From contig NZ_QTTN01000045.1 in assembly GCF_003386535.1 (NCBI RefSeq), positions 1 to 51,415 of the forward strand: a DNA stretch of 51,415 nucleotides, written 5' to 3'. A program made the position numbers and the translations under genes. Every line of letters starts with the position of its first letter. Position 1 is the first letter of the stretch. Below are positions 8,088 through 17,368 of this stretch, piece after piece. This DNA is from Paenibacillus taihuensis (GTDB taxonomy: Bacteria; Bacillota; Bacilli; Paenibacillales; Paenibacillaceae). Below the pieces are notes generated by a model. That model was given only the letters and a program-made list of their open reading frames with translations. It did not search any database and was not told the origin of the DNA.

Positions 8088-9542
8088 ATGAGACGTTACC
8101 GGATAAGCCGCTTGAGCAAGCAAACCATGATTGCTCTGATTATGGCAGTCAGTCTGTTTGCAGGTACAGTTCCGAGTTTCGCTAACTCGCCTGTGCCTTC
8201 CGAGAGGCCTGTATTTACTCAAATCATCGCAGGCACGTTCTACTCGGCTGCACTGCGCAGTGATGGAACGGTATGGACATGGGGACGGAACCTATGGTCG
8301 GAGCTGGGGATACAAGAGAATATGGTATCTACTTCTGTTGCTGCGCCTGTGCGTTTGACTGGATTGTCGGACATCGTGTCGATCTCGACGAGCGGAAGCG
8401 GGTACCAACTGGCCGTTAAGAATGACGGTACTGTATGGGAGTGGGGCAACTCGCTTGATAATTTGAAAAAAGGAATTCTGCCAAGGCAGGTAAAACCGCT
8501 GAGCAGGTTGAGCAAAGTGGCTGCAGGCGCTAAGTTCGGGTTCGGACTTCTTTCTGATGGCACGGTTTGGACATGGCCGCGAAGCAAGGAGCCTTCTGCA
8601 GGCGGTGCTGCTGCTACTGTACAGCCTATGCAAATAACGAGAAATTCTGACGTGTTGTCGTTATATGCATCAGGCGATACGGTCTATCTGTATAAGTCGG
8701 ACGGTACCGTCTGGACTATCACCGCTTCCCTCGATACTGCAGGTGAGGTCCGGCTGACAGCACCTGTACGGCTTAAAGATTTTCCTACACTTACGCAGTG
8801 TACGGATATTGGTTACGCGCAAGCTTGTATTGACGCTAACGGTAAGGCTTGGCTGAAGAACATGACGGAAGGCGCGAATCCGAAGCCGGTCCCTTTTCAT
8901 CCGGAGTTGAAAGTAAAATCTATTAGTTCCTACATGTTTGGTAAGGCTCTGCTTCTCACGCAAAGCGGCGATGTGTATAGCTTTGATATGCTGAACAAGG
9001 CCGATAAGGGGAAGAAGATCCTCTTCGCGAAACCGATTAAGACGATCGCTGCCGGTTCCTATCATCTCCTGGCGCTCGATGCTCAAGGGCGAATTTACGG
9101 CTGGGGCGCGGACAACTGGAATGAGACTGGCGGACCTGCCGTGTCGCCGGATCATATGGTTTATGCGCCAATGGAGATTAGGCGAGATATTACGATACTG
9201 TCTAACGGCAAGCCCTTAGCAACCGTGTTCCCGGCTATTCTTGCTGGCGGCTCGATCTCCGTTCCACTTAAGGATACGCTTCGCAGTCTTGGCGGCGATT
9301 ATACGGTTACGGTGAATGGCAACGCGCAGTGGGTGAGTACCATCAGCTATAAGGGTAAGCAATACGTGGTGCAATATAAAGACGCTGAGGTGCTGCTGAA
9401 TGGCGCAGCAACCGGTGTGTCGCTTCCCGCAAACTTCGGCTCAACCTCAGGCGTCACGATGCTTCAATGCGCTGTGCTTAAGCAGATCGGCATCAGCTGT
9501 ACGTGGAATTCACAGACTGGCGTACTCAGTATTTCAGGATAG
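8088..9542 (+). CDS. Secreted RCC1-repeat protein with C-terminal copper-amine-oxidase-like domain
   Basis: 484 residues; the ATG follows GAAGGGGAG. Residues 1-32 form a signal peptide ending SFA. Residues 40-360 contain about six RCC1-type repeats (IIAGTFYSAALRSDGTVWTWGRN, then SISTSGSGYQLAVKNDGTVWEWGNS, VWTWPRS, and IAAGSYHLLALDAQGRIYGWGADNWNETG), typical of a seven-bladed propeller. The last 110 residues (ITILSNGKPLATVFPAILAGGSISVPLKDTLRSLGG) match the copper amine oxidase N-terminal (stalk) domain that Paenibacillus uses widely in secreted proteins. Likely an extracellular surface or matrix protein; no enzymatic motif is visible. Confidence 0.8.
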   Translation: MRRYRISRLSKQTMIALIMAVSLFAGTVPSFANSPVPSERPVFTQIIAGTFYSAALRSDGTVWTWGRNLWSELGIQENMVSTSVAAPVRLTGLSDIVSISTSGSGYQLAVKNDGTVWEWGNSLDNLKKGILPRQVKPLSRLSKVAAGAKFGFGLLSDGTVWTWPRSKEPSAGGAAATVQPMQITRNSDVLSLYASGDTVYLYKSDGTVWTITASLDTAGEVRLTAPVRLKDFPTLTQCTDIGYAQACIDANGKAWLKNMTEGANPKPVPFHPELKVKSISSYMFGKALLLTQSGDVYSFDMLNKADKGKKILFAKPIKTIAAGSYHLLALDAQGRIYGWGADNWNETGGPAVSPDHMVYAPMEIRRDITILSNGKPLATVFPAILAGGSISVPLKDTLRSLGGDYTVTVNGNAQWVSTISYKGKQYVVQYKDAEVLLNGAATGVSLPANFGSTSGVTMLQCAVLKQIGISCTWNSQTGVLSISG

Positions 9543-9589
9543 GATTGCTTCATCAGCTCGAATAGTTCGAATAGAGCAATTAGACCGAT

Positions 9590-9625
9590 AAAGCCGCACT
9601 CTCACAAGGGAGTGCGGCTTTTTGC
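9590..9625 (+). terminator. Rho-independent terminator after RCC1 gene
   Basis: AAAGCCGCACTC and GAGTGCGGCTTTTT form a perfect hairpin followed by a U tract. Confidence 0.9.
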
Positions 9626-9690
9626 CGTGCCGTTCTGGAGCGGGAAATGAGCGTTTCGGATGGGCATCCGTGGAATTATGATTTCATATG

Positions 9691-9740
9691 TTGACTTCCA
9701 TACCACGTTACTTGTATAGTTAGTTACATAAGTAACTAAC
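9691..9740 (+). promoter_or_regulatory. Promoter and operator of the GntR/ABC operon
   Basis: TTGACT (9691-9696) and TATAGT (9715-9720) form a promoter with an 18-bp gap. A perfect inverted repeat, GTTAGTTAC (9719-9727) and GTAACTAAC (9732-9740) with a 4-bp ATAA spacer, overlaps the -10 element and start region. YtrA-type GntR repressors bind such sites in front of their own operons, so autorepression is the natural reading. Confidence 0.75.
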
Positions 9741-9762
9741 CAAAGTGGTGGTGCAACAGACG

Positions 9763-10125
9763 ATGGCTAATCAAATCGACGACAGTCGTCCCATCTTCGT
9801 GCAAATTGCCGAACGAATCGAGGATGACATCATCGGAGGCGGCTTGCCCGAAGAAACGCAGGTCCCTTCAACGAACCAATTTGCCGCTTTCTACGGTATT
9901 AATCCAGCTACGGCGGCCAAAGGCGTCAACATGCTCGTGGATGAGCAAATTCTGTACAAGAAACGAGGAATCGGCATGTTTGTAGCAGCTGGCGCCAAAG
10001 AGAAGCTGATGGATAAGCGGAAGGAACAATTTTACGAGCAGTACGTGGTCACGATGATCCGGGAAGCCGAGAAGCTCGGCATCACGGCAGAGCAATTGAC
10101 GGAAATGATTCATAAGAGAGGGTGA
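9763..10125 (+). CDS. GntR-family regulator, YtrA subfamily
   Basis: 120 residues from the ATG at 9763; GTG codons upstream lie in the GGTGGTG ribosome site and are less likely starts. The winged helix-turn-helix is clear: PIFVQIAERIEDDIIGGGLPEETQVPSTNQFAAFYGINPATAAKGVNMLVDEQILYKKRGIGMFV. The C-terminal tail is short and helical, with no ligand-binding domain, as in YtrA regulators. It is the first gene of a three-gene operon with an ABC ATPase and a permease, and probably represses the operon through the palindrome at 9719-9740. The inducer is unknown; related systems respond to cell-wall antibiotics. Confidence 0.85.
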   Translation: MANQIDDSRPIFVQIAERIEDDIIGGGLPEETQVPSTNQFAAFYGINPATAAKGVNMLVDEQILYKKRGIGMFVAAGAKEKLMDKRKEQFYEQYVVTMIREAEKLGITAEQLTEMIHKRG

Positions 10126-10130
10126 GTGCA

Positions 10131-11027
10131 ATGAGTACGAAAGTGGTAGAAGCAATCCATTTAAGCAAGTCGTACGGCACAGTGAAAGCCGTGGACGATG
10201 TCAGTCTCACGATAGAAGCGAACAAGATCTACGGATTGCTTGGTCGTAACGGAGCGGGTAAGACGACAATCATGCATATGATTACGGCGCAGCTGTTCAA
10301 GACGAGCGGCGAGCTCCGTGTCTTCAGTGAAGAACCGTATGAGAATAACAATGTGCTTCGCCAAGTTTGCTTTATCAAAGAAAGCCAGAAGTATCCGGAT
10401 GCATTCCGCGTGAATGACGTGCTCGCAAGCGCAGCGTTATTTTTCCCAAATTGGGATGCTGGTTATGCGCTTGAGCTGCTTGAAGAGTTCCGCGTTCCAT
10501 TGAAACGTCGGATGAAGAAGCTATCGAGAGGTATGCTCTCGGCTGTCGGCATCGTAATCGGGCTTGCAAGCCGAGCACCGCTGACCATCTTCGACGAACC
10601 GTATCTCGGGCTTGATGCGGTGGCAAGAAGCTTGTTCTACGATCGCCTCATGGAGGATTATGCGCTGTATCCACGGACTGTCATTCTATCGACGCACTTG
10701 ATCGATGAAGTGAGCCGGCTGCTTGAGCATATTATCGTCATTGATGGCGGCAAACTGCTGCTTGATGAGGAAGCGGATCTGCTTCGCGGCAGAGCGTATA
10801 CAGTGACTGGACCAGCGGCGAAAGTAGATTCATTCGTTAGCGGGAAGAAGGTCATTCACGAAGAGCTCCTTGGCGGCTTCAAGTCGGCCTCGATTTATGA
10901 GAGCCTTATTGCGAGCGAACAGCGGAAGGCGGAGTCGTTAGGGCTTGATTTTGCACCCGTAACGATTCAACAGCTCATTGTTTATTTAACGAATAACAGC
11001 AAATCACGCAAGGAGGCTGTCGTCTAA
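10131..11027 (+). CDS. ABC transporter ATP-binding protein
   Basis: 298 residues from the ATG at 10131, 5 bp after the regulator stop, with GAGAGGGTG as ribosome site. It has Walker A (GRNGAGKT), a signature-like LSRGML, Walker B (LTIFDEP) and the H-loop (STHLIDEV). It resembles the YtrB/BcrA group that pairs with an integral membrane subunit. The stop overlaps the start of the permease gene (TAATG), which indicates translational coupling. It probably powers export of, or resistance to, a membrane-active compound. Confidence 0.88.
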   Translation: MSTKVVEAIHLSKSYGTVKAVDDVSLTIEANKIYGLLGRNGAGKTTIMHMITAQLFKTSGELRVFSEEPYENNNVLRQVCFIKESQKYPDAFRVNDVLASAALFFPNWDAGYALELLEEFRVPLKRRMKKLSRGMLSAVGIVIGLASRAPLTIFDEPYLGLDAVARSLFYDRLMEDYALYPRTVILSTHLIDEVSRLLEHIIVIDGGKLLLDEEADLLRGRAYTVTGPAAKVDSFVSGKKVIHEELLGGFKSASIYESLIASEQRKAESLGLDFAPVTIQQLIVYLTNNSKSRKEAVV

Positions 11028-11716
11028 TGCATCCTGTACAAGGCGTTGTCAAAATGTATATGAGAGAGAAGATGGGATGGGTCCTTCTCCCGTGGATTAT
11101 TCTCGGATCAAGCTTCTTCATCAACTTGTTTATCGCTGCACTCATGCCAATGGATGAGCATCTCACGACAGGCGGCATTGCCTCAATCTTTGTCTACATG
11201 GGGGTTATCGGCATTCTGTCGATGTCGCAGACATTCCCGTTCGCGCTCGGGTTAAGCGTTCGGCGCAAAGATTTCTTCGCAGGCACCATCCTGATGGCTG
11301 TCATGGTGAGTCTCTTCACTTCAATCGTGCTCTATCTTCTGTCCTATATTGAAGGCTTCGGCTTGGTAGGGTGGGGCGTGCAGCTGTATTTCTTCCACTT
11401 GCCTTATCTAAGCGAAGGCAATGTAGCGGAGCAAATTCTCGTATTCTTCTCGATCTCACTGTGTTTGTTCGTCACCGGGTTTACGATTGGCTGCTTCTTC
11501 CGCCGGTTCGGCAAGATTGGAATGACAACTCTTGCGATCGTCAGCATCGGAGGCGGAACATTGCTCTCCTACATGGCGACTTATTTCGACTGGTGGGTTA
11601 CGATTGGGCATTATTTGGCGGATCTAACGGCTGTGAATATGGCGTACACGCTGCTGCCAATTTCGGTTGTTCTAGGCTTTATCGCCTATCTCTTGCTGCG
11701 CAGAGCGACAGCATAG
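11027..11716 (+). CDS. ABC transporter permease subunit
   Basis: 229 residues, with about six hydrophobic segments (for example LLPWIILGSSFFINLFIAAL, VYMGVIGILSMSQTFPFALGL, ILVFFSISLCLFVTGFTIGCFF and LLPISVVLGFIAYLLL). Its start overlaps the stop of the ATPase gene. It has no recognisable substrate motif. The pairing with a YtrA regulator and a BcrA-type ATPase points to a drug-efflux or lipid-related ABC-2 exporter. No clear terminator follows directly; about 160 bp separate it from the next gene. Confidence 0.8.
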   Translation: MHPVQGVVKMYMREKMGWVLLPWIILGSSFFINLFIAALMPMDEHLTTGGIASIFVYMGVIGILSMSQTFPFALGLSVRRKDFFAGTILMAVMVSLFTSIVLYLLSYIEGFGLVGWGVQLYFFHLPYLSEGNVAEQILVFFSISLCLFVTGFTIGCFFRRFGKIGMTTLAIVSIGGGTLLSYMATYFDWWVTIGHYLADLTAVNMAYTLLPISVVLGFIAYLLLRRATA

Positions 11717-11876
11717 CAAGAGACTGCCCAGCAAGTGACTGCTGGCTCAATCTGTCAAAATGAGAGCAGAATGAGAGATTTTTTAGATGATTAGAATTTC
11801 CCCTTAAAACGGATGGCAGGCGTTGAACATGCTACAATCAGCCACATACCAAACGTTATGAGGGGAATGAAGCATC

Positions 11877-12536
11877 TTGATCAAACAGAAAAAGTTGGCG
11901 GCGCTGGCATTCGTCATGCTTATAACGGGAGGCTTGTGTTTATCGGAACAAGCACCTGTATCAGCAGCAGCTGCCCCAATACTCAAACAAGGCAGCCAAA
12001 GCAATGATGTGGCGGATTTGCAATTCCGTCTGCAGACGCTCGGCTACTATAAAGACACAATTACGACCAAATATGGGATGACCACTCGCAGTGCGGTCAT
12101 TAATTTTCAGAAAGCAAATGGCATCAAAGGGGATGGAATCGCCGGTCCAGAAACGTGGAGGAAGCTGAAGAAGCTCTCGGTCAACAAGCCTGAGCTCTCG
12201 AAGCTGGCCCGCATCATCTATTCAGAAGCGCGTGGAGAGGTGTATAAAGGCCAGGTGGCGGTTGGCGCAGTCGTTATGAATCGTCTGAAGTCGCCGCTGT
12301 TCCCGAAGACGGTCACTGACGTTATCTTCGAGCCTTTCGCATTCACCGCTGTAGCGGATGGTCAGTACTGGCTCATCCCGAATAATTCAGCGTTCCTGGC
12401 CGCGAAGGATGCGGTCCGCGGATGGGATCCGACGAAGAATGCGCTCTATTATTACAATCCAACAACTGCGAAGTCGAAGTGGATCTTGACGCGTAAAGTA
12501 ACGACGAAGATCGGCAGACACGTGTTCGCCATATAG
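11877..12536 (+). CDS. SleB-like spore cortex/cell wall hydrolase with peptidoglycan-binding domain
   Basis: 219 residues; the start is TTG, with GAGGGGAA at the right distance. A signal peptide (KKLAALAFVMLITGGL to VSAAAA) is followed by a PG_binding_1 domain at about 37-95 (LKQGSQSNDVADLQFRLQTLGYY, GIAGPETWRKLK) and a Hydrolase_2 (SleB) domain at about 105-219 (LARIIYSEARGE, with the catalytic Glu, then VAVGAVVMNRLKSPLFPKTV). Such enzymes cut spore cortex peptidoglycan during germination, or wall peptidoglycan elsewhere; SleB and CwlJ cannot be told apart with certainty here. It is monocistronic and followed by a strong terminator. Confidence 0.85.
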   Translation: MIKQKKLAALAFVMLITGGLCLSEQAPVSAAAAPILKQGSQSNDVADLQFRLQTLGYYKDTITTKYGMTTRSAVINFQKANGIKGDGIAGPETWRKLKKLSVNKPELSKLARIIYSEARGEVYKGQVAVGAVVMNRLKSPLFPKTVTDVIFEPFAFTAVADGQYWLIPNNSAFLAAKDAVRGWDPTKNALYYYNPTTAKSKWILTRKVTTKIGRHVFAI

Positions 12537-12547
12537 CTGGAAAATGT

Positions 12548-12575
12548 TGAACCGCCCTCGGGCGGTTTTTTTTAT
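12548..12575 (+). terminator. Terminator after SleB-like gene
   Basis: ACCGCCC TCG GGGCGGT-type hairpin followed by eight T residues. Confidence 0.88.
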
Positions 12576-12794
12576 TTTGCGCCGCAACCTTATGTTGGGG
12601 ATACGCGTTTGAAGTGTAAGGAGAACGCAATAACGGGATTCAGCAGAGGAAGCAATGATTGAACTTAGGTGGATTTACATTTAACACCATTAAACACAAA
12701 TATTTCTATTTTACCCCGGAAAATCGTCACAAGCCGCCGAAACGTATCTATAGTGGAGCGTTTTCACTAATTTATGGTGTTGGGAGAGAGGCAC

Positions 12795-14204
12795 ATGAAG
12801 AAGTGGGCAGTGGTCATGCTCGTCCTATCGATGTTTGTATTTGCAAGCAGCACCGCTCTAGCACATGGGAACGATCATAGGGACGACTGGAACAAGAATC
12901 AGCTGCAGTCATGTAATGAGGTTGTCGCAAGCTTGAATGCTACGCTTGCCAAGGTAAAGAATGATTGGACGCGCGCTGTACTGAAGCGAATGATCGCGAA
13001 TTTCAAAGCAGAATGTTCGCAAGGCAGCAGCAATAATGGCAGCAAGAACGATTCAAACATTGTAAACGCCGATAAATCTGCGCTCGGAATTACTTATCTC
13101 GGCAATGATAATGCAGGATCGGTTACACTGCCGGTTATTTTACCAAGAACGGGCAAGAACGGCTCCAGCATCAGTTGGGTATCGAGCAATCCAAGCATCA
13201 TCTCGAACGACGGATTAACGATTCACCGCGCAACGAACGTCGATATTGCCGTAGATTTAACGGCGGTCATCAAGTATAACAGTGCATCGGTTAGCAAGAC
13301 GTTCCGTGTCATCGTCAGAGCCAATCTGCCGCAAATGACGGACGTGGAGCGCGTGCAGAGGGATTCAGCAGCTCTTACTATCAAGTTCGGCGGATCTGAC
13401 ACCATTAACAGTGTAACGCAGCCTCTCGCAGAGCTGCCGTCCAGAGGCGTGAACGGTTCTACGATCAAATGGACTTCCATGCTGCCAACAGTCATCTCGA
13501 ATGATGGCAAAACCGTCGTCAGACCGAATTATGGATCGGGTAATGCTGTTGTGGTGCTCACGGCTGATATTAAATCCGGCACTTACGGCGAAACCAAAAT
13601 ATTCGTGCTCACGGTGAAAGAAGGACTTCCGGATGCACAGCGCGTGGCGGCGGATAAAGCTGCGCTGCAAATTACATTCGGCGGTTCCGACAACATTGAT
13701 CGTGTCACAAGACCGGTAACATTGCCTGCTGTCGGTCCGAATGGCTCGACGATCAAATGGACGACGAGCGCAGCTAACATTTTGTCGGCTGACGGTAAGA
13801 CGATCCATCGCCCAGCAGCTGGCGGAGCTGACGCTATCGTGTTGTTGCAAGCGATTATCTCCAGTGGTTCCTCCACGGATGTGAAGATATTCTTGCTGAA
13901 GGTCAAGCCGGAATTTTCAAGTTCCGATATGGTGGCAGCGGATAAAACGGACCTCGCGATCGGCTATAAGGACGGCGACAGCTCCTCCTACGTTACAGGA
14001 GCGCTCACACTGCCAACAAGCGGTTACTACGGCAGCAAAATCGTCTGGTACTCGAGCAATCCATCGTTGATCACAGATAACGGAACATTGCTTTATCGTC
14101 CATCGAGCGGCCAAAGCGATGTGACTGTAACGCTAACAGCTTTCATCAGCAATGGCAGCTCGGGCGATATTAAGACGTTCACGGTGAATGTCAAACACCT
14201 GTAA
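12795..14204 (+). CDS. Secreted protein with four atrophied bacterial Ig domains
   Basis: 469 residues from the ATG at 12795, preceded by GGGAGAGAGG. The signal peptide ends near ALA (residue 24). After a helical segment rich in Lys and Asn, four units of about 90 residues follow. Each begins (A)ADK/DSAALxIxFGGSD and contains LPxxGxNGSxIxWxSxxPxxIsxDGxTxxRP, ending in a FxxxVK strand. This is the pattern of atrophied bacterial Ig (aBig) domains common in large Paenibacillus surface enzymes. Here there is no catalytic domain, so this is probably an adhesive or structural exoprotein. The repeats are diverged at the DNA level, so they are old duplications. Confidence 0.75.
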   Translation: MKKWAVVMLVLSMFVFASSTALAHGNDHRDDWNKNQLQSCNEVVASLNATLAKVKNDWTRAVLKRMIANFKAECSQGSSNNGSKNDSNIVNADKSALGITYLGNDNAGSVTLPVILPRTGKNGSSISWVSSNPSIISNDGLTIHRATNVDIAVDLTAVIKYNSASVSKTFRVIVRANLPQMTDVERVQRDSAALTIKFGGSDTINSVTQPLAELPSRGVNGSTIKWTSMLPTVISNDGKTVVRPNYGSGNAVVVLTADIKSGTYGETKIFVLTVKEGLPDAQRVAADKAALQITFGGSDNIDRVTRPVTLPAVGPNGSTIKWTTSAANILSADGKTIHRPAAGGADAIVLLQAIISSGSSTDVKIFLLKVKPEFSSSDMVAADKTDLAIGYKDGDSSSYVTGALTLPTSGYYGSKIVWYSSNPSLITDNGTLLYRPSSGQSDVTVTLTAFISNGSSGDIKTFTVNVKHL

Positions 14205-14314
14205 GTTCGGTTGATGGAATAGAAGTTGTTGAACTCTGCACTACTCGGCGCTATGATAAACAAAACAGCATTCTCATTCTTCTATTCTAATTCGAACCGG
14301 GAGACTTGTAGGCG

Positions 14315-14878
14315 ATGGAGATTAATTATTGTATGACTTGCGGCGCTCCTCTTACGGTGCGTGACGTGGACGGTACACCTCGTAAAGCGTGTACGGCAGA
14401 AGGTTGTAGTTTTGTGCATTGGGGCAATTATAGCGTCGGTGTCGGCGCGCTGGTTGTAAGGCAGGAGAAGGTACTTCTCGTTCGCCGGGCTCAGGAGCCT
14501 GGCAAAGGCTTCTGGACGAATCCAGGCGGCTATATCGAGCAGCATGAGCTCATTCATGAGACGATTGTCCGCGAGGTGAAGGAAGAAGCCGGCATCGATG
14601 CGAAGGTTCGCAGTGTCGTTGCTGTGCGCGACTATCCCCGCAACATCCATAACGTATACATCGCGTTCGCGATGGACTATGTTGGCGGCGAACCGGTTCC
14701 GGATGGCGTCGAGGTTGACTCAGCCGGCTTCTACAGCCTTCAAGAGATGGAATCCATGAATGTCGCTGGCTTTACGAAATGGCTGGTGGACGTTGCACTG
14801 CACCGGGGAGGTGCTGGTCTTACGGAGGATCGCGAACCGATCGTGAAGTTTGACGGGTACGGACTGTTCCGGGTTTAA
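14315..14878 (+). CDS. Nudix hydrolase with N-terminal zinc ribbon
   Basis: 187 residues. A short zinc-ribbon-like start (CMTCGAPL, then CTAEGC) precedes the Nudix domain. The Nudix box is complete: GGYIEQHELIHETIVREVKEEAGI (the GX5EX7REUXEEXGU pattern, about residues 72-94). Such enzymes hydrolyse nucleoside diphosphates linked to another group. The zinc-ribbon architecture recalls NudC-type NADH pyrophosphatases, but the protein is shorter, and its substrate is unknown. It stands alone between terminators. Confidence 0.85.
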   Translation: MEINYCMTCGAPLTVRDVDGTPRKACTAEGCSFVHWGNYSVGVGALVVRQEKVLLVRRAQEPGKGFWTNPGGYIEQHELIHETIVREVKEEAGIDAKVRSVVAVRDYPRNIHNVYIAFAMDYVGGEPVPDGVEVDSAGFYSLQEMESMNVAGFTKWLVDVALHRGGAGLTEDREPIVKFDGYGLFRV

Positions 14879-14895
14879 TTGTACAAGTGGAATGA

Positions 14896-14962
14896 AAAAA
14901 GAGCTGGAATTGAAACAAGTGCCGATTGTAACGATCGCACAAATTTCATACAGCTCTTTTTT
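14896..14962. terminator. Bidirectional terminator between Nudix and NlpC/P60 genes
   Basis: AAAAAAGAGCTG (14896-14907) and CAGCTCTTTTTT (14951-14962) are perfect inverted repeats about 43 bases apart, with AT tracts outside. They suit the two convergent genes. Confidence 0.75.
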
Positions 14963-15023
14963 CTTTCGTTGTTGTATGCGCTTGCTCTTGATGTAAGGGT
15001 TCGTGCTAGTGGTAGGAGTTGCA

Positions 15024-15509
15024 TTAGCTGATAACTCTTCTTGCTGTTACGTAAGCTTTCTTCCAATAGCTTGAATTCAGGTCCGAGATTTCAACGCCGT
15101 TGTTCGCGCTGTGAAGGATCTTATTGTTGCCCGCGTAAATTGCAACGTGGCTGATGCTCGATCCATTCGTATTGAAGAATACCAGATCACCCATGCTCAG
15201 ATAACCTTTTGGCACTTTCGTTCCTTTTGACGCCTGATCAAAAGATGTACGAGGAAGCTTGATATCGAAGTTATCGTATACATATTGCGTAAAGGATGAG
15301 CAATCGAAGGCGTTCGTCATAAAAGGGACTGCACCGTATAGATATGGCGTGCCTATGTACTTCTCACCGTAGGAGATTAGCTCCTTGGTTTTCTCTGTTG
15401 CGGCGTGCGCATGTGTTGCTGAGCTAACTGCTAGTGCTCCGAATCCGATCGTGGCGCAAAGGCTCACACTCAGGACGCTCTTGAGTAAACGTTTGTTATT
15501 CCATTCCAT
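15024..15509 (-). CDS. Secreted NlpC/P60 endopeptidase
   Basis: 161 residues from the ATG at 15509, which follows GGAGGGATTAAACAG; an earlier in-frame codon at 15581 lacks a ribosome site. A signal peptide runs to HAHA. The NlpC/P60 domain fills the rest: the catalytic Cys in NAFDCSSFTQYVY, the His in SSISHVAIYAG, and YIGTPYLYGA before them. These cysteine peptidases cut the D-Glu to diamino-acid bond of peptidoglycan stem peptides. There are no LysM or SH3 domains, so wall targeting must use another route. Confidence 0.87.
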   Translation of the reverse strand: MEWNNKRLLKSVLSVSLCATIGFGALAVSSATHAHAATEKTKELISYGEKYIGTPYLYGAVPFMTNAFDCSSFTQYVYDNFDIKLPRTSFDQASKGTKVPKGYLSMGDLVFFNTNGSSISHVAIYAGNNKILHSANNGVEISDLNSSYWKKAYVTARRVIS

Positions 15510-15761
15510 CTGTTTAATCCCTCCAGCTTCTGCAAGGTGCCATTTGTCATTAACCACTATAACATATGAAAAAACGCCCACAATTTACCATTAGGAGTCG
15601 AAAGCTGGCAATTTCAACGGTTCTCTTGTTTTATGAGATTTACATGAGAAATTTCTCATGAAAACCGTGAGAAAGATGAGAAGCTGTCGATTTGGAAAGA
15701 TCGGGCAGCATGAGGTATGATAGCGTTATAGAAACTTCCAGTGGGAAAGGTGATTAGACGT

Positions 15762-16751
15762 ATGCGTGAGGATGAGAATCAAGTTAAAAGTGACGGAGTA
15801 GATAGTCGTTTCGAGCAAGCGACCTTCGCCGGCGGATGCTTCTGGTGTATGGTAAAGCCATTCGATGAACAGCCTGGTATCGAGAGCGTAGTATCTGGTT
15901 ATATGGGCGGACATACGGTGAATCCGACCTATCAGGAAGTATGCTCGGAGACGACGGGACATGCGGAAGTCGTGCAAATTACGTTCGATCCGGCGATTTT
16001 CCCATATGAAAAGCTGCTTGAAGTGTACTGGCGGCAAATCGATCCGACCGATGCCGGCGGTCAGTTCCATGATCGCGGAAGCTCGTATCGGAGCGCAATC
16101 TTCTTTCATTCCGAGGAGCAGCGTATTGCCGCTGAGCGTTCGAAGGCAGAATTAGCGGCTAGCGGCCGTTTCGATAAGCCAATTGCTACGGAGATTGTGC
16201 CGGCAGCGCCATTCTACCCGGCAGAAGATTACCACCAGGATTATCATCATAAGAATCCGCTGCGTTACCGGATGTATCGCCAAGGTTCCGGCCGGGATGC
16301 TTTTATCGCGCAGCATTGGAATACGTCGAAGGACCGCGAATCGAGACGAAGCGCGCTCACGCCGATTCAATATGAGGTCACGCAAAATAACGGCACGGAG
16401 CCGCCATTTGCCAATGAATATTGGGATTTCAATGGGGAAGGCATTTATGTCGATATCGTCTCCGGCGAACCGCTATTCAGCTCTGCGGACAAATTCGACT
16501 CGCATTGCGGTTGGCCAAGCTTCACGAAGCCGATTATCGGCTCTAATGTGAAAGAGAAGCAGGATCTGACCCATGGCATGATTCGAATGGAAGTACGGAG
16601 TGTTGCAGCGGATTCTCATCTCGGCCATGTATTCGATGACGGACCGGGACCGACGCGGTTAAGATATTGTATCAACTCCGCTGCTCTTCGGTTTATTCCG
16701 AAGGAAGAGATGGAGAAAGAGGGATACGGGTATTACTTGAAGAGTCTTTAA
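15762..16751 (+). CDS. msrAB: Bifunctional methionine sulfoxide reductase MsrA-MsrB
   Basis: 329 residues from the ATG at 15762, preceded by GGGAAAGGTG. The N-terminal half is MsrA with the catalytic motif GGCFWCM and the downstream [21 protein letters not shown]. The C-terminal half is MsrB, with SHCGWPSF and [26 protein letters not shown], the last Cys being catalytic. MsrA reduces the S and MsrB the R form of methionine sulfoxide in proteins after oxidative damage, using thioredoxin. No signal peptide is seen, so it is cytoplasmic. The gene stands alone with a strong terminator. Confidence 0.94.
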   Translation: MREDENQVKSDGVDSRFEQATFAGGCFWCMVKPFDEQPGIESVVSGYMGGHTVNPTYQEVCSETTGHAEVVQITFDPAIFPYEKLLEVYWRQIDPTDAGGQFHDRGSSYRSAIFFHSEEQRIAAERSKAELAASGRFDKPIATEIVPAAPFYPAEDYHQDYHHKNPLRYRMYRQGSGRDAFIAQHWNTSKDRESRRSALTPIQYEVTQNNGTEPPFANEYWDFNGEGIYVDIVSGEPLFSSADKFDSHCGWPSFTKPIIGSNVKEKQDLTHGMIRMEVRSVAADSHLGHVFDDGPGPTRLRYCINSAALRFIPKEEMEKEGYGYYLKSL

Positions 16752-16763
16752 GGTCGGAATGTG

Positions 16764-16799
16764 AAGGGACCGTGGAGCTGTGCTCCACGGTCCCTTTTT
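16764..16799 (+). terminator. Terminator after msrAB
   Basis: AAGGGACCGTGGAGC and GCTCCACGGTCCCTT form a perfect 15-bp stem with a TGT loop, then T residues. It is nearly symmetrical, so it may also end the convergent lipoprotein gene. Confidence 0.92.
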
Positions 16800-16832
16800 G
16801 TTGTCATTCATAAATCTCCATACTCGGAATGA

Positions 16833-17249
16833 CTATTCCTTGTCGATTGTAGTGATTGTGTCTTCTTTGTACTCGAACTTCACTTTCGTGCCGGCTTCCC
16901 ATTTGGCTACCTTGTCAGCGATCTCAGCGCTTGCTTTATAGGAAAGCGCGCCAACGCCAGTTTCGATATCGATCGTCTTGTCCGCATTGATTCCGTTAAA
17001 TACGCCGGACATTACAGTTGGCGCGTTGTCTTCGGAAACAGCTTCGTCAGTCGAAGCAGCGTTGTTCGCTGCAGCCGAATCGTTCGTAGAAGCGGAATTG
17101 TTAGCCGCATTAGTAGATTCCGTCGCACTCGTCGAAGCATTAGCAGCGTTCTCATTCGCGTTGTTACTCTTGCCGCAGGCCGTGCCAATAATCGCCATGG
17201 AGAGAACAACTGCAATGATGGACAGGTTTTTTACAAGATTGTTTTTCAT
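16833..17249 (-). CDS. Small secreted lipoprotein with Ala/Asn/Ser-rich linker
   Basis: 138 residues from the ATG at 17249, which is 8 bp after GGAGG; a GTG three codons earlier lies inside that site. A lipobox (IIGTAC, Cys at about 25) follows a hydrophobic signal, so the protein should be lipidated and held at the outer face of the membrane. Residues 28-75 are a low-complexity linker of Asn, Ala, Ser and Thr. The last 60 residues form a small folded domain (VMSGVFNGINADKTIDIETGVGALSYKASAEIADKVAKW) of unknown role, with a recurring pattern of small beta-rich segments. Confidence 0.75.
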   Translation of the reverse strand: MKNNLVKNLSIIAVVLSMAIIGTACGKSNNANENAANASTSATESTNAANNSASTNDSAAANNAASTDEAVSEDNAPTVMSGVFNGINADKTIDIETGVGALSYKASAEIADKVAKWEAGTKVKFEYKEDTITTIDKE

Positions 17250-17368
17250 GATTTTCACCTCCAGACGGTTAAACGCCTAAGGAGTTGGGAAAGTTTCGCT
17301 TCGCAATGTTAAGAATATGTAAATCCGATAGAGTAGCACAACTCACGCAAGTGTAGTGTTGCCGTGAC

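Noticed and set aside
8670..9155. 161-aa minus-strand open frame
   Set aside because: Antisense shadow of the RCC1-repeat gene.
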